NCBI RefSeq assembly: GCF_043729335.1 | Contig: NZ_JAYTLQ010000002.1 | Span: 248,001 to 312,000 of the forward strand | Length of the DNA stretch: 64,000 nt | Reading direction: 5' to 3' | Source of the DNA: Crenothrix sp043729335 | GTDB taxonomy: Bacteria > Pseudomonadota > Gammaproteobacteria > Methylococcales > Methylomonadaceae | Shown here: piece after piece, positions 1 to 7,821 of the stretch | Position numbering within the stretch: the stretch's first letter is position 1 | Layout: each line of letters begins with the position of its first letter | Notes under the pieces: generated by a model | Told to the model about the DNA's origin: nothing | Database searches by the model: none | Seen by the model: only the letters and a program-made list of their open reading frames with translations | Made by a program: the position numbers and the translations under genes

Positions 1-2
1 TC

Positions 3-569
3 GCAATTTATAAAGACACGTCGGGCACTGCTAAAGCCATTTGTTTGTCTTATGCGTCTGCTATTGGTGGCGGCCGTTCTGGTATTATTGAAACCACGTT
101 CCGTGATGAAGCCGAAACCGATTTATTCGGCGAACAAGCGGTATTATGTGGCGGTGCTGTGGAGCTAATTAAGGCAGGATTTGAAACCCTGGTTGAAGCA
201 GGTTATGCGCCGGAAATGGCGTATTTTGAATGTTTACATGAATTGAAACTGATTGTTGATTTGATGTATGAAGGCGGCATTGCCAACATGAATTATTCAA
301 TTTCTAATAATGCCGAGTATGGCGAGTATGTCACCGGCCCTAAAGTCATCAATGATGAAAGCCGTCTTGCCATGCGCGAAGCCTTAAAAAATATCAGAAA
401 CGGCGAGTATGCCAAACGCTTTATCGTTGAGGGCTTGACCAATTATCCAGAAATGACCGCAAAACGCCGTTTGAATGCAGAGCATCCGATTGAAGTAGTG
501 GGTGCGGAATTGCGCAGCATGATGCCGTGGATTAAAGCCAATCAAATTGTTGATAAAGCCAAGAACTAA
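3..569 (+). CDS. ilvC: Ketol-acid reductoisomerase, C-terminal part
   Basis: This is the 3' part of ilvC; the gene begins outside the window and the frame is open from base 3. The enzyme does the NADPH-dependent isomeroreduction in valine/isoleucine synthesis in the cytoplasm. About 188 residues are visible. They match the knotted, all-helical C-terminal domain of class I enzymes, with the acid residues that bind Mg in ETTFRDEAETDLFGEQ, the AYFECLHELKLIVDLMYEGG segment and the EYGEYVTGP region. The end (VGAELRSMMPWI) is the normal end of a short class I enzyme. An ATG-less TTG at base 45 is only internal. A clear hairpin terminator follows. The family identity is certain; nothing can be said about the missing N-terminal Rossmann domain. 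Confidence 0.95.
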   Translation, partial: AIYKDTSGTAKAICLSYASAIGGGRSGIIETTFRDEAETDLFGEQAVLCGGAVELIKAGFETLVEAGYAPEMAYFECLHELKLIVDLMYEGGIANMNYSISNNAEYGEYVTGPKVINDESRLAMREALKNIRNGEYAKRFIVEGLTNYPEMTAKRRLNAEHPIEVVGAELRSMMPWIKANQIVDKAKN

Positions 570-618
570 ACGCTAGCGCAGCACAGACATAGTGTAATTA
601 ACACTACACTATCAACCT

Positions 619-647
619 AAAAAGCCCATCTATAGATGGGCTTTTTT
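619..647 (+). terminator. Rho-independent terminator after ilvC
   Basis: A 12-bp inverted repeat (AAAAAGCCCATC / GATGGGCTTTTT) with a TATA loop runs into six Ts. It lies 50 bases after the ilvC stop codon. The form is canonical. Confidence 0.9.
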
Positions 648-665
648 GTGTCAAAAAGTGACACA
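647..665 (+). promoter_or_regulatory. Palindrome, possible upstream activating site
   Basis: A perfect inverted repeat, TGTGTCA-AAAAG-TGACACA (7-bp arms, 5-base spacer), sits about 105 bases upstream of the start site predicted from the sigma-54-type promoter at 736-751. That is the usual distance for an NtrC-family activator site. It directly abuts the ilvC terminator, so it could alternatively be a second hairpin of that terminator, but no T-run follows it. The activator is unknown; the assignment is inference from position and symmetry. Confidence 0.5.
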
Positions 666-735
666 TTTGTTCGCAGCTAGCTACCATAAAAGAATTTTCA
701 ATAATTAATCCCAAAAAAATCAGTTGATTAAGTTG

Positions 736-751
736 TGGCATGTATGTTGCT
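736..751 (+). promoter_or_regulatory. Sigma-54 (-24/-12) promoter
   Basis: TGGCATG-N4-TTGCT matches the RpoN consensus TGGCACG-N4-TTGCW with one change. The invariant GG (737-738) and GC (749-750) are exactly 10 bases apart. It predicts a start near base 762, about 40 bases before the ATG at 803. A loosely IHF-like AATCAGTTGATTA lies just upstream (718-730). I checked the upstream regions of the other genes by eye and found no comparable match. Confidence 0.72.
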
Positions 752-802
752 TGGTCTTAAGAACATAAGCTTTCGTAATTCTGACTACATAAGGATGCCA
801 CC

Positions 803-1477
803 ATGACTACTGTAACAAAATCCAGCACTGCCAAAATTATGATGTTTAATTCACTTAATCTTGCAGACGAAAATCAAACAGCAACATTATTAATTGATGA
901 TTTCAGCATAAACCAACATGTTAGCGACAATGGCGTGGATAATAGCGCAACCAGTTCACAGGAAAAACTCGTCTCCGGCACAGCGCTTAAGCTAGCCACA
1001 CGCAATGTTTCTGCATTGGCAACCGGTGGCATTTACGAATTTGAAACTGTTATCATTGGCGGGTCTTTTTTAAAAATCAATAATACGGGGGGTTCAAACG
1101 GCAGCAGCTTTATAGAGTATTGTTTTGACCAGACCAACTTTGCCGCGTTAGGCAAAGGCATCTTATTAACCGCTATCGATGTTGATTTTGATATTTCTGT
1201 GAGTATCAGCATTAATGGCGGCCTTGCCAGCACAGAATTCCAAACCTATACAGGCTCACAGTTTTTTAAACTTTATTCAGCATTTAGCGGCGACCAAACA
1301 CAGTTCAACCGTGTCACTCGGTTGCGACTGGATTTTAAAGCGATACAATCGCATAACGTCAAATCGCAAATTACTCGCCTTGATGATTACAGAAAAGTAC
1401 CCAATCCCGCTATTCTCAGTTTATTAGGCCTGGGTGAAGTCGAATTAAGCGCTTTTCGTCAAAAAAAGCTGGGCTAG
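803..1477 (+). CDS. Orphan protein with degenerate PEP-CTERM-like tail
   Basis: A 224-residue protein of unknown function. The start is supported by AAGGA upstream of the ATG. The body is Ser/Thr/Asn-rich with alternating hydrophobic strands (for example TGGIYEFETVIIGGSFLKI), suggesting a beta-rich extracellular-type fold. The last 26 residues, beginning VPNPAILSLLGLG and ending in RQKK, line up with the PEP-CTERM sorting signal (Val-Pro-Glu-Pro, hydrophobic stretch, basic tail). However, the Glu is Asn and the hydrophobic stretch is broken by Glu-Val-Glu. No N-terminal signal peptide is visible, although exosortase substrates normally have one. It is transcribed alone from a sigma-54-type promoter, a control known for PEP-CTERM genes in some bacteria. 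It may be a decayed or repurposed PEP-CTERM protein. Confidence 0.75.
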   Translation: MTTVTKSSTAKIMMFNSLNLADENQTATLLIDDFSINQHVSDNGVDNSATSSQEKLVSGTALKLATRNVSALATGGIYEFETVIIGGSFLKINNTGGSNGSSFIEYCFDQTNFAALGKGILLTAIDVDFDISVSISINGGLASTEFQTYTGSQFFKLYSAFSGDQTQFNRVTRLRLDFKAIQSHNVKSQITRLDDYRKVPNPAILSLLGLGEVELSAFRQKKLG

Positions 1478-1901
1478 TAGATAGCATTTTTTATGGGTTG
1501 TATTCCATAAACAACATTGATAATCACAAAAAAACCTGAATTACTAGGTAAATACTACCCGTTTTAATGTGAAATAGTGCACAGATTTTAAAGTGCTAAT
1601 TCCTTATCATGACATCAAACCGGAAAACAACACAAAACGTTTATGACTTATATAAGCTGTTGTTAATTTATGTAAGTTACATTCAAAAATAAAAATATTT
1701 TCAATTTTTCTAAAAAAACCATAGGACACAATAATGGAAGCACATATTTCCAAATCCATCTTAAGGTTTTTTTATAAAGGCCAGTTTTGCCTTGGCACTT
1801 AGGACAGTTTTTTAAATTCACCAGACCAAATTATTTTCTGTCAAAAATCAGCCAAGTATAAATTTTATCACCCTCACGATAGAGACTTAACGGTAACTTC
1901 A
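1478..1901. other. Intergenic region
   Basis: AT-rich spacer with no convincing gene. A 22-codon frame starting at 1734 has no support. TTGGCAC at 1792-1798 resembles a -24 element, but the -12 GC is missing. Confidence 0.6.
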
Positions 1902-3308
1902 ATGTATATATCAAAATTTTATAAAAATCCCTTCACTCCTTTCTGTATTGCATCCTTAATAGCCGTTAGCCAGAATGGCTTTGCCGCCGGTAATACGGTA
2001 GTCACCCAATGGAACGAAGCGGCCTTAGAAGCCATACGGGTTACACATCCAGGACCGCCCATGGTTGCTAGATCATTAGCCATCACCCATACCTGTATGT
2101 ATGATGCTTGGGCAGCGTATGATAAAAAAGCCAAGGGTACACGTTTGGGTAAAAAACTACGCCAACCTATTCAACAGCAGACTAAGGCTAATAAACAAGA
2201 AGCGATTAGCTATGCAGCACACAAATGTCTCTCCGATCTTTTCCCTACGCAAGTGTCAAGTTTTGATGCTTTACTAACAACACTGGGTTATAACCCAGCG
2301 AATAGCAGTGTTCTGATTACCACCCCCGCTGGCCTAGGCCATGTAGCGGCTCAGGCTGTGCTAGATTTTCGTCATCATGATCGCTCTAATCAATTAGGCG
2401 ATTTAAATCCTGGCCCTTATTCGGATTATACAAACTATACGTCTGTTAATACACCGACACATATTAGCAACCCTAACCACTGGCAGCCTTTGCAAATAGG
2501 CGATAAAGTACAGAAATTTATTGCTCCGCACTGGGGTAAAGTTATTCCTTATGCCTTAAAATCAGGCAGTCAATTTCGTAAAACATTACCTAAACCCGCT
2601 GATTATTACAAACAGCCAGTCCGTTATGAAATTCAGGCACGCCAAGTTTTAGCTTATAGCGCCCATTTAACCGATGAGAAAAAAGTAATTGCTGAATACT
2701 GGTCAGATGGCCCGTCTTCTGAACTTCCTCCTGGACATTGGACATTATTTGCAGAATACGTGTCTGATCGTGACCACCATACGGTAGACCAGGATGTGAA
2801 AATGTTTTTTGCGATGACGAATGCGGTACTGGATGCCAGCATTGCCTGTTGGGATGCCAAGCGTTACTTTGATTACGTTAGACCTGTCAGTGCAATTAAC
2901 TACCTTTTTGCCGGCAAAACCGTGCAATCCTGGCAAGGTGCTATTGATGGCGCTGATTGGAAGCCTTATCAAGCGGCCAATGTGGTAACACCGCCTTTTC
3001 CAGAATATATTTCCGGGCACAGTGTATTTAGTGCCGCAGCGGCAGAAACGCTAAAATTATTTACCAAAAGCGATAAATTTGGCTATAGCGTTACCATTCC
3101 AGCGGGTTCGTCACATGTTGAACCTAACATAGTCCCTGCTAATGCTACCGTTCTTTCGTGGCTGACTTTCAGCGATGCCGCTGACCAAGCAGGCATTTCA
3201 AGACGTTATGGTGGCATTCATTTTGTTGACGGGGATTTAGTATCACGTAAATTAGGTCGGGTTATTGGTAAGCAAGCCTGGAAGAAAAGTAAAATGCTTT
3301 TTAATTAA
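1902..3308 (+). CDS. Vanadium-dependent haloperoxidase-like / PAP2 family protein
   Basis: A 468-residue exported protein of the vanadium chloroperoxidase / type 2 phosphatidic acid phosphatase superfamily. The three vanadate/phosphate-binding motifs are all present: K-x6-RP (Lys320 to Arg327-Pro328), SGH (Ser371-Gly372-His373, the acid-base His), and SR-x5-H (Ser433-Arg434 to His440, the vanadate-linking His). An N-terminal signal peptide of about 28 residues (hydrophobic core, then NGFAAG) points to the periplasm or outside. Soluble, secreted members of this family either oxidise halides with peroxide or remove phosphate; sequence alone does not separate the two. It stands alone, convergent with lgt. 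Confidence 0.85.
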   Translation: MYISKFYKNPFTPFCIASLIAVSQNGFAAGNTVVTQWNEAALEAIRVTHPGPPMVARSLAITHTCMYDAWAAYDKKAKGTRLGKKLRQPIQQQTKANKQEAISYAAHKCLSDLFPTQVSSFDALLTTLGYNPANSSVLITTPAGLGHVAAQAVLDFRHHDRSNQLGDLNPGPYSDYTNYTSVNTPTHISNPNHWQPLQIGDKVQKFIAPHWGKVIPYALKSGSQFRKTLPKPADYYKQPVRYEIQARQVLAYSAHLTDEKKVIAEYWSDGPSSELPPGHWTLFAEYVSDRDHHTVDQDVKMFFAMTNAVLDASIACWDAKRYFDYVRPVSAINYLFAGKTVQSWQGAIDGADWKPYQAANVVTPPFPEYISGHSVFSAAAAETLKLFTKSDKFGYSVTIPAGSSHVEPNIVPANATVLSWLTFSDAADQAGISRRYGGIHFVDGDLVSRKLGRVIGKQAWKKSKMLFN

Positions 3309-3328
3309 TCTGCAATCTTGTTTTTATA

Positions 3329-3358
3329 CGCTTGCTTGAGCTTGTGCTTGAGCAAGCG
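3329..3358. terminator. Inverted repeat between convergent genes
   Basis: CGCTTGCT ... AGCAAGCG (8 bp, extendable to 13 with two G-T pairs, loop TTGT) lies between the stops of the haloperoxidase-like gene and lgt. Neither strand has a proper U-run after the stem, so it is at best a weak bidirectional terminator. Confidence 0.35.
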
Positions 3359-3365
3359 GTAATAC

Positions 3366-4154
3366 TTAATTTGTTATTTTATTTCTATACGCAAAATAAA
3401 ACATCAAGCCGCCAATTATAATCATCGGCGTAGATAATATTTGCCCCATCGTCACCCAATCCAGCGCCATATAACCCAAATGCGCATCGGGCATACGGAA
3501 AAATTCAACAAAAAACCGAAAACAGCCATAAAGCAACAACGCCAAGCCCGTAGTCGCCATCGTAGGCCGCTGTTTTTTGGAGTACAGCCATAAAATAACA
3601 AACATCACCACGCCTTCCAAAAACGCTTCGTACAACTGCGAAGGGTGTCTGGCCAGCGGCCCTCCCGTCGGAAAAACCATCGCCCACGGCACATCGGTAG
3701 TCCGGCCCCATAATTCTGAATTGATAAAATTGCCGAGTCGCCCTGCCCCCAAACCAATCGGCGCTAACGGGGCAATAATATCGGTGAGTTGCAGCATAGT
3801 GCAGTGCTGTTTTCTAGCAAACAACCACATAGCAATAAACACACCCAACATACCACCATGAAAGGACATACCGCCTTGCCAAATCTTAAACAAAATGAGC
3901 GGATTGTGGATAAATTCAGCAAAATTGTAGAACAGAATATAACCAATTCTGCCACCCAGAATAACGCCCATTGCGCCATAAGTGACCAAGTCTTCAATCG
4001 CTTCCGGTTTAACTGGCGACCACGGCTGCGTTGCCCGTTTTTGGCCTAAAATCCAAACGGCGGCAAAACCTATCAAATACATCACGCCATACCAATGCAC
4101 TTTTATAGGCCCTAACGTGACTGCAATGGGATCAATGTGCGGAAAACTTAACAT
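3366..4154 (-). CDS. lgt: Prolipoprotein diacylglyceryl transferase
   Basis: A 262-residue inner-membrane enzyme that attaches diacylglycerol from phosphatidylglycerol to the lipobox Cys of prelipoproteins. The Lgt signature GRLGNFINSE is at 138-147, with the essential Arg at 139. The conserved SFHGG segment is at 98-101, with His99 in the place of the essential His103 of E. coli. Seven hydrophobic spans are spread through the protein and the length is normal. Its substrates here include the GspD-like secretin (Cys23) and the lipoproteins at 31387 and 35852. ATG start with an AAGG eight bases upstream. Nearby on the 5' side is a decayed copy of the polA 3' end. Confidence 0.97.
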   Translation of the reverse strand: MLSFPHIDPIAVTLGPIKVHWYGVMYLIGFAAVWILGQKRATQPWSPVKPEAIEDLVTYGAMGVILGGRIGYILFYNFAEFIHNPLILFKIWQGGMSFHGGMLGVFIAMWLFARKQHCTMLQLTDIIAPLAPIGLGAGRLGNFINSELWGRTTDVPWAMVFPTGGPLARHPSQLYEAFLEGVVMFVILWLYSKKQRPTMATTGLALLLYGCFRFFVEFFRMPDAHLGYMALDWVTMGQILSTPMIIIGGLMFYFAYRNKITN

Positions 4155-4211
4155 AAGCCATGCCTTGAAAAGATAGGAAACATAACGGCATTATAACGCA
4201 AGCCCATCCAT

Positions 4212-4249
4212 ACTAATGTGCCTCATCGCAGTTATTACCTACACCAATA
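4212..4249 (-). repeat. Decayed copy of the polA 3' end
   Basis: Thirty-three of 38 bases match 5046-5083, the last bases of polA including its stop codon. Read on the minus strand it still encodes IGVGNNCDEAH-stop, against IGVGHNWDEAH-stop in intact polA. Similarity ends abruptly upstream of this stretch. It forms a direct repeat with the polA end and brackets the gene at 4426-5022, like the two ends of an insertion into the 3' end of a gene. Confidence 0.8.
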
Positions 4250-4425
4250 CTAGCATCAGGGATTATGGATCCGACAAATGCATGCTTAATTTATTTTACA
4301 ATTCTGTACGTTAAATAGCATGGGTTGCTTTGCATCACGAATAAATCTTAAAACTGCCCTTAAATAAGAATATTTGTACTAAAATTATTTTGATTCAAAT
4401 AGTTATTATTTTTAGGGAAACTGAA

Positions 4426-5022
4426 ATGTTAACGTTCTTAAAGAAATACCATGTATGGCTTGGTGCAGAAGGGTACTGTATTTTGGGACTCATCGTAATT
4501 TGTCTGATTGTAATTTTACTCACACCTCATTTTTGTCATGACACCATTGAACAATTACTGCGTTATGGAGGGTTAATTCTCCAACTTATTGGTATAGGTA
4601 TAACGGTACGTGGATTATGGGATGTTCGGCGTGAGTTTGGAAAATTATCTCTGCCTAAAATGATTAATGCTTGGTGGAGCCGAGCACCTTGGAAATCTAC
4701 AATAAATGAACCCACACCGGTTATTCTTTCCATAAGGGTAGCTATTAATACTTTTTATTCGCCACCATCAACAGACACAATTGAAGACCGACTCAAAGGT
4801 TTAGAAGCCAATATGGAAATGATATACCAAATCAACAAGAATGAAATTGATAGCCTAAATGCTCAATCAAATTGCCACAATATCAAGCATTCCCAAACAA
4901 ATACTAGACTCGAAAATTTTGCGCTTGACGGAATTCCAATGGCACTTGTGGCAATTATTTATGTTGTTTTGGGTTCAATATTTAGTACCGTTCCCCAAGA
5001 AATCGCTACTTGGCTTAGCTAG
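4426..5022 (+). CDS. Unknown membrane protein
   Basis: A 198-residue protein I do not recognise. The ATG at 4426 is chosen over a TTG at 4390 because AGGGA precedes it. Hydrophobic segments are at about 18-35 (CILGLIVICLIVILL), 45-63 (GGLILQLIGIGITVRGLW) and near the C-terminus (MALVAIIYVVLGSIF). The middle is a soluble, charged region containing a short coiled-coil-like stretch (DRLKGLEANMEMIYQINKNE). It lies between two copies of the polA 3' end and is oriented opposite to both lgt and polA. That suggests it arrived as a small insertion. No integrase or transposase accompanies it. Confidence 0.7.
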   Translation: MLTFLKKYHVWLGAEGYCILGLIVICLIVILLTPHFCHDTIEQLLRYGGLILQLIGIGITVRGLWDVRREFGKLSLPKMINAWWSRAPWKSTINEPTPVILSIRVAINTFYSPPSTDTIEDRLKGLEANMEMIYQINKNEIDSLNAQSNCHNIKHSQTNTRLENFALDGIPMALVAIIYVVLGSIFSTVPQEIATWLS

Positions 5023-5045
5023 CACAAATTGTCAGTTCGTAGCCG

Positions 5046-5083
5046 ACTAATGCGCCTCATCCCAGTTATGCCCTACGCCAATA
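5046..5083 (-). repeat. Intact copy of the polA-end direct repeat
   Basis: Partner of the repeat at 4212-4249; here it is the functional end of polA. The distance between equivalent positions of the two copies is 834 bases. Confidence 0.8.
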
Positions 5084-7785
5084 TCAACAATTAACGGTAC
5101 ACTCAGCTTGGCCGCACCCGCCATCAATACTCTAATTTGTGCGGTACAGCTTTCAAGCTGGTCAATAGCAATCTCAAACACCAGTTCGTCATGCACTTGC
5201 ATAATCATTTTGGCATCGGGTTTTGCTTCCAGAAGCCACGCATCCGTAGTTAACATGGCGTGTTTGATGATATCAGCCGCCGTACCTTGCATGGGCGCAT
5301 TGATGGCCGTGCGTTCAGCGTATTGACGACGTGCGGCATTGCGCGAATTAATCTCTGGCAAATACAAACGACGGCCAAATAGGGTTTCCACATAACCTTG
5401 TTCTTTGGCCTGCTCGCGAATGCTATCCATATACTGTTTAACCCCAGGATACCGGGAAAAATACAGCTCAATATACGATTGCGCCTGATTACGCGGCAAA
5501 CCCAATTGTTGCGCCAGTCCAAACGCCGACATGCCATAAATCAACCCAAAATTAATGGCTTTAGCAGAGCGGCGCATATCATTACTGACCTGATCTAACG
5601 CTACACCAAATACTTCGGCAGCGGTAGCTTTATGCACATCCAAGCCTTCGTTAAAGGCGGCCAGCAAACCGGCATCAGCGGATAAATGCGCCATAATACG
5701 CAGTTCAATTTGTGAATAATCTGCCGCGACAATTTGATAACCCGACGGTGCAATAAAAGCCTGACGGATTTTTCGGCCTTCTTCACTCCTGATAGGAATG
5801 TTTTGCAGATTAGGATCCGATGACGATAACCTGCCCGTTGCCGCTACCGCCTGATGATACGAGGTGTGAATGCGACCGGTTTTATCATTAATCTGCTGCG
5901 GCAATTTATCGGTGTAAGTGGACTTGAGCTTACTTAAACTGCGGTGATCGATAAGCAGTTTGGGCAATGGATACGTTAAGGCTAATTCTTGCAGCACGCC
6001 TTCATCGGTTGATGGCTGGCCGGTCGGTGTTTTCTTTAACACCGGCAGCTTTTGTTTGTTATACAAAATTTCCTGAATTTGCTTAGGCGAACCCAAATTA
6101 AAACTTTGTCCGGCCAAATCGTGCGCTTGTTGCTCCAAGGCTGAAATGTGGCTTGCCAACTCCATGCTTTGCTGAGCCAGCATGGAAATATCTATCAATA
6201 CGCCGTTGGCTTCAATACGCGCCAATACAGCAATCAGAGGAATTTCAAGGCTGGCATATAAATGCTGTAAGCTCGGAATAGCGGCCAGTTTTGCGCTCAG
6301 CACCTCATGCAGTCGTAAAGTAATATCGGCATCTTCTGCGGCATAAGGCCCGGCTTGTTCTATGTTAACTTCTTTGAAAGGAATTTGTTTGGCACCTTTG
6401 CCCGCAACGTCGTGGTAATGGATAGTATCGACACCCAAATAGTGCTTGGCCAGATCGTCCATATTGTGTTTGCTGGCGGTGCTGTTTAAAACGTATGAAG
6501 CCAGCATGGTATCGTGCGCCATACCGCGCAGATGAATACCATGATTAGCCAGGACATGGTTATCGTATTTGAGATTTTGCCCAAGCTTAGCCTTGGCTGG
6601 ATTTTCCAGTAACGGACGCAGTTTTTCCAGTACAGTTGTTCTGTCTAACTGATCCGGTACGCCAGGATAATCATGCGCTAAAGGCACATAAGCAGCATGG
6701 CCCGGCGTAACCGCAAATGACACCCCGACAATCAGAGCTTTGGTGTAATCCAAACTGGTGGTTTCTGTATCAAAAGCAAACAGCTCGGCTTGCTCAAGCT
6801 GTGCCAGCCAATGATCAAAGCGTTGCAGGGTTAGTACGGTTTCATAAGTCGTATCAAGCGCTTCAACTACCACCTCCGGCCCTGGATTATCAACCACGGC
6901 ATTGATTACGGCAACAGGGGGTGTTATGTTATCCAATGTTTTAAGCCATGATGAAAAGCCCAATTCCGACAAAAGCATTTTAAGTTCAGCGACCTTCATC
7001 GGTTGCTGTTTTAAATCATCAATGCTGTAAGGTAAATCCAGATCGCATTTAATGGTCGCCAGCTGTTGGGATAACGCCAGTTGCGGCAAATTATCCCGTA
7101 GGTTATCGCCGATTTTGCCGGTAATCTCGTGCGCTGCGGCAACTAGATTAGCTATGCTGCCATATTGCGCCAGCCACTTTACCGCTGTTTTTGGGCCAAC
7201 TTTTGGAATGCCCGGAATATTGTCACTGCTGTCGCCAATCAGGGCTAAATAATCAACGATCTGTTCCGGCTTAACACCAAATTTGTCGATGACGCCTTGC
7301 CTATCCATGCGCGTGTTGGTCATGGTATTTTCCAGCATAATGTTGTCATTCACCAATTGCGCCATATCCTTATCGCCTGTGGAAATAATGACTTTAAAGC
7401 CGTGGCGTTCAGCTTGCTGGGCAAACACGCCAATAACATCATCCGCTTCAACATGAGGAATCATAATCAGTGGCAAGCCCATGGCACGAATTACCTCATG
7501 AAGCGGCGCTATCTGGTCACGTAAATCATCCGGCATGGGTGGCCGATTGGCCTTGTACTGATCGTACAGATCATTGCGAAAACTTTTGCCCGGCGCATCA
7601 AATACCACAGTAATGTAATCACTGTGGTAATCGGCAATAAGTTTACGCAACATGCTGGTTACGCCGTGTATGGCGCTAGTGGGCAAGCCTTTAGGGCTGG
7701 TTAGCGGTGGAATAGCATGGTAAGCGCGAAATAAAAAAGACGAACCATCCACTAAAATGAAGCGTTGTTGTGTGTTTTCAGACAT
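5047..7785 (-). CDS. polA: DNA polymerase I
   Basis: A 912-residue polymerase for Okazaki-fragment maturation and repair. All three domains are present. The 5' nuclease domain is roughly residues 1-290 (ILVDGSSFLFRAYHA, EADDVIGV, STGDKDMAQLV, GDSSDNIPG). The 3'-5' exonuclease domain is about 330-510 (FDTETTSLDY, LKYDNHVL, AAEDADITLRL), with catalytic acids kept. The polymerase domain follows (DPNLQNIPIR, ADYSQIELRIMAHLS, QVHDELVFE). The ATG at 7785 gives the usual start; an in-frame TTG five codons earlier is less likely. It lies 36 bases after relA on the same strand, so the two may be co-transcribed. Confidence 0.97.
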   Translation of the reverse strand: MSENTQQRFILVDGSSFLFRAYHAIPPLTSPKGLPTSAIHGVTSMLRKLIADYHSDYITVVFDAPGKSFRNDLYDQYKANRPPMPDDLRDQIAPLHEVIRAMGLPLIMIPHVEADDVIGVFAQQAERHGFKVIISTGDKDMAQLVNDNIMLENTMTNTRMDRQGVIDKFGVKPEQIVDYLALIGDSSDNIPGIPKVGPKTAVKWLAQYGSIANLVAAAHEITGKIGDNLRDNLPQLALSQQLATIKCDLDLPYSIDDLKQQPMKVAELKMLLSELGFSSWLKTLDNITPPVAVINAVVDNPGPEVVVEALDTTYETVLTLQRFDHWLAQLEQAELFAFDTETTSLDYTKALIVGVSFAVTPGHAAYVPLAHDYPGVPDQLDRTTVLEKLRPLLENPAKAKLGQNLKYDNHVLANHGIHLRGMAHDTMLASYVLNSTASKHNMDDLAKHYLGVDTIHYHDVAGKGAKQIPFKEVNIEQAGPYAAEDADITLRLHEVLSAKLAAIPSLQHLYASLEIPLIAVLARIEANGVLIDISMLAQQSMELASHISALEQQAHDLAGQSFNLGSPKQIQEILYNKQKLPVLKKTPTGQPSTDEGVLQELALTYPLPKLLIDHRSLSKLKSTYTDKLPQQINDKTGRIHTSYHQAVAATGRLSSSDPNLQNIPIRSEEGRKIRQAFIAPSGYQIVAADYSQIELRIMAHLSADAGLLAAFNEGLDVHKATAAEVFGVALDQVSNDMRRSAKAINFGLIYGMSAFGLAQQLGLPRNQAQSYIELYFSRYPGVKQYMDSIREQAKEQGYVETLFGRRLYLPEINSRNAARRQYAERTAINAPMQGTAADIIKHAMLTTDAWLLEAKPDAKMIMQVHDELVFEIAIDQLESCTAQIRVLMAGAAKLSVPLIVDIGVGHNWDEAH

Positions 7786-7821
7786 GTATAAGGATTTCAA
7801 GTTTAGGGTTCAAGGCAGGGA

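Noticed and set aside
1792..1807. TTGGCAC resembling a second sigma-54 promoter before the haloperoxidase-like gene
   Set aside because: The base pair at the -12 position is AG rather than GC, and the spacing to any TTGC is wrong.
3329..3358. Strong inverted repeat taken as a definite terminator
   Set aside because: No U-run on either strand; kept only as a low-confidence entry.
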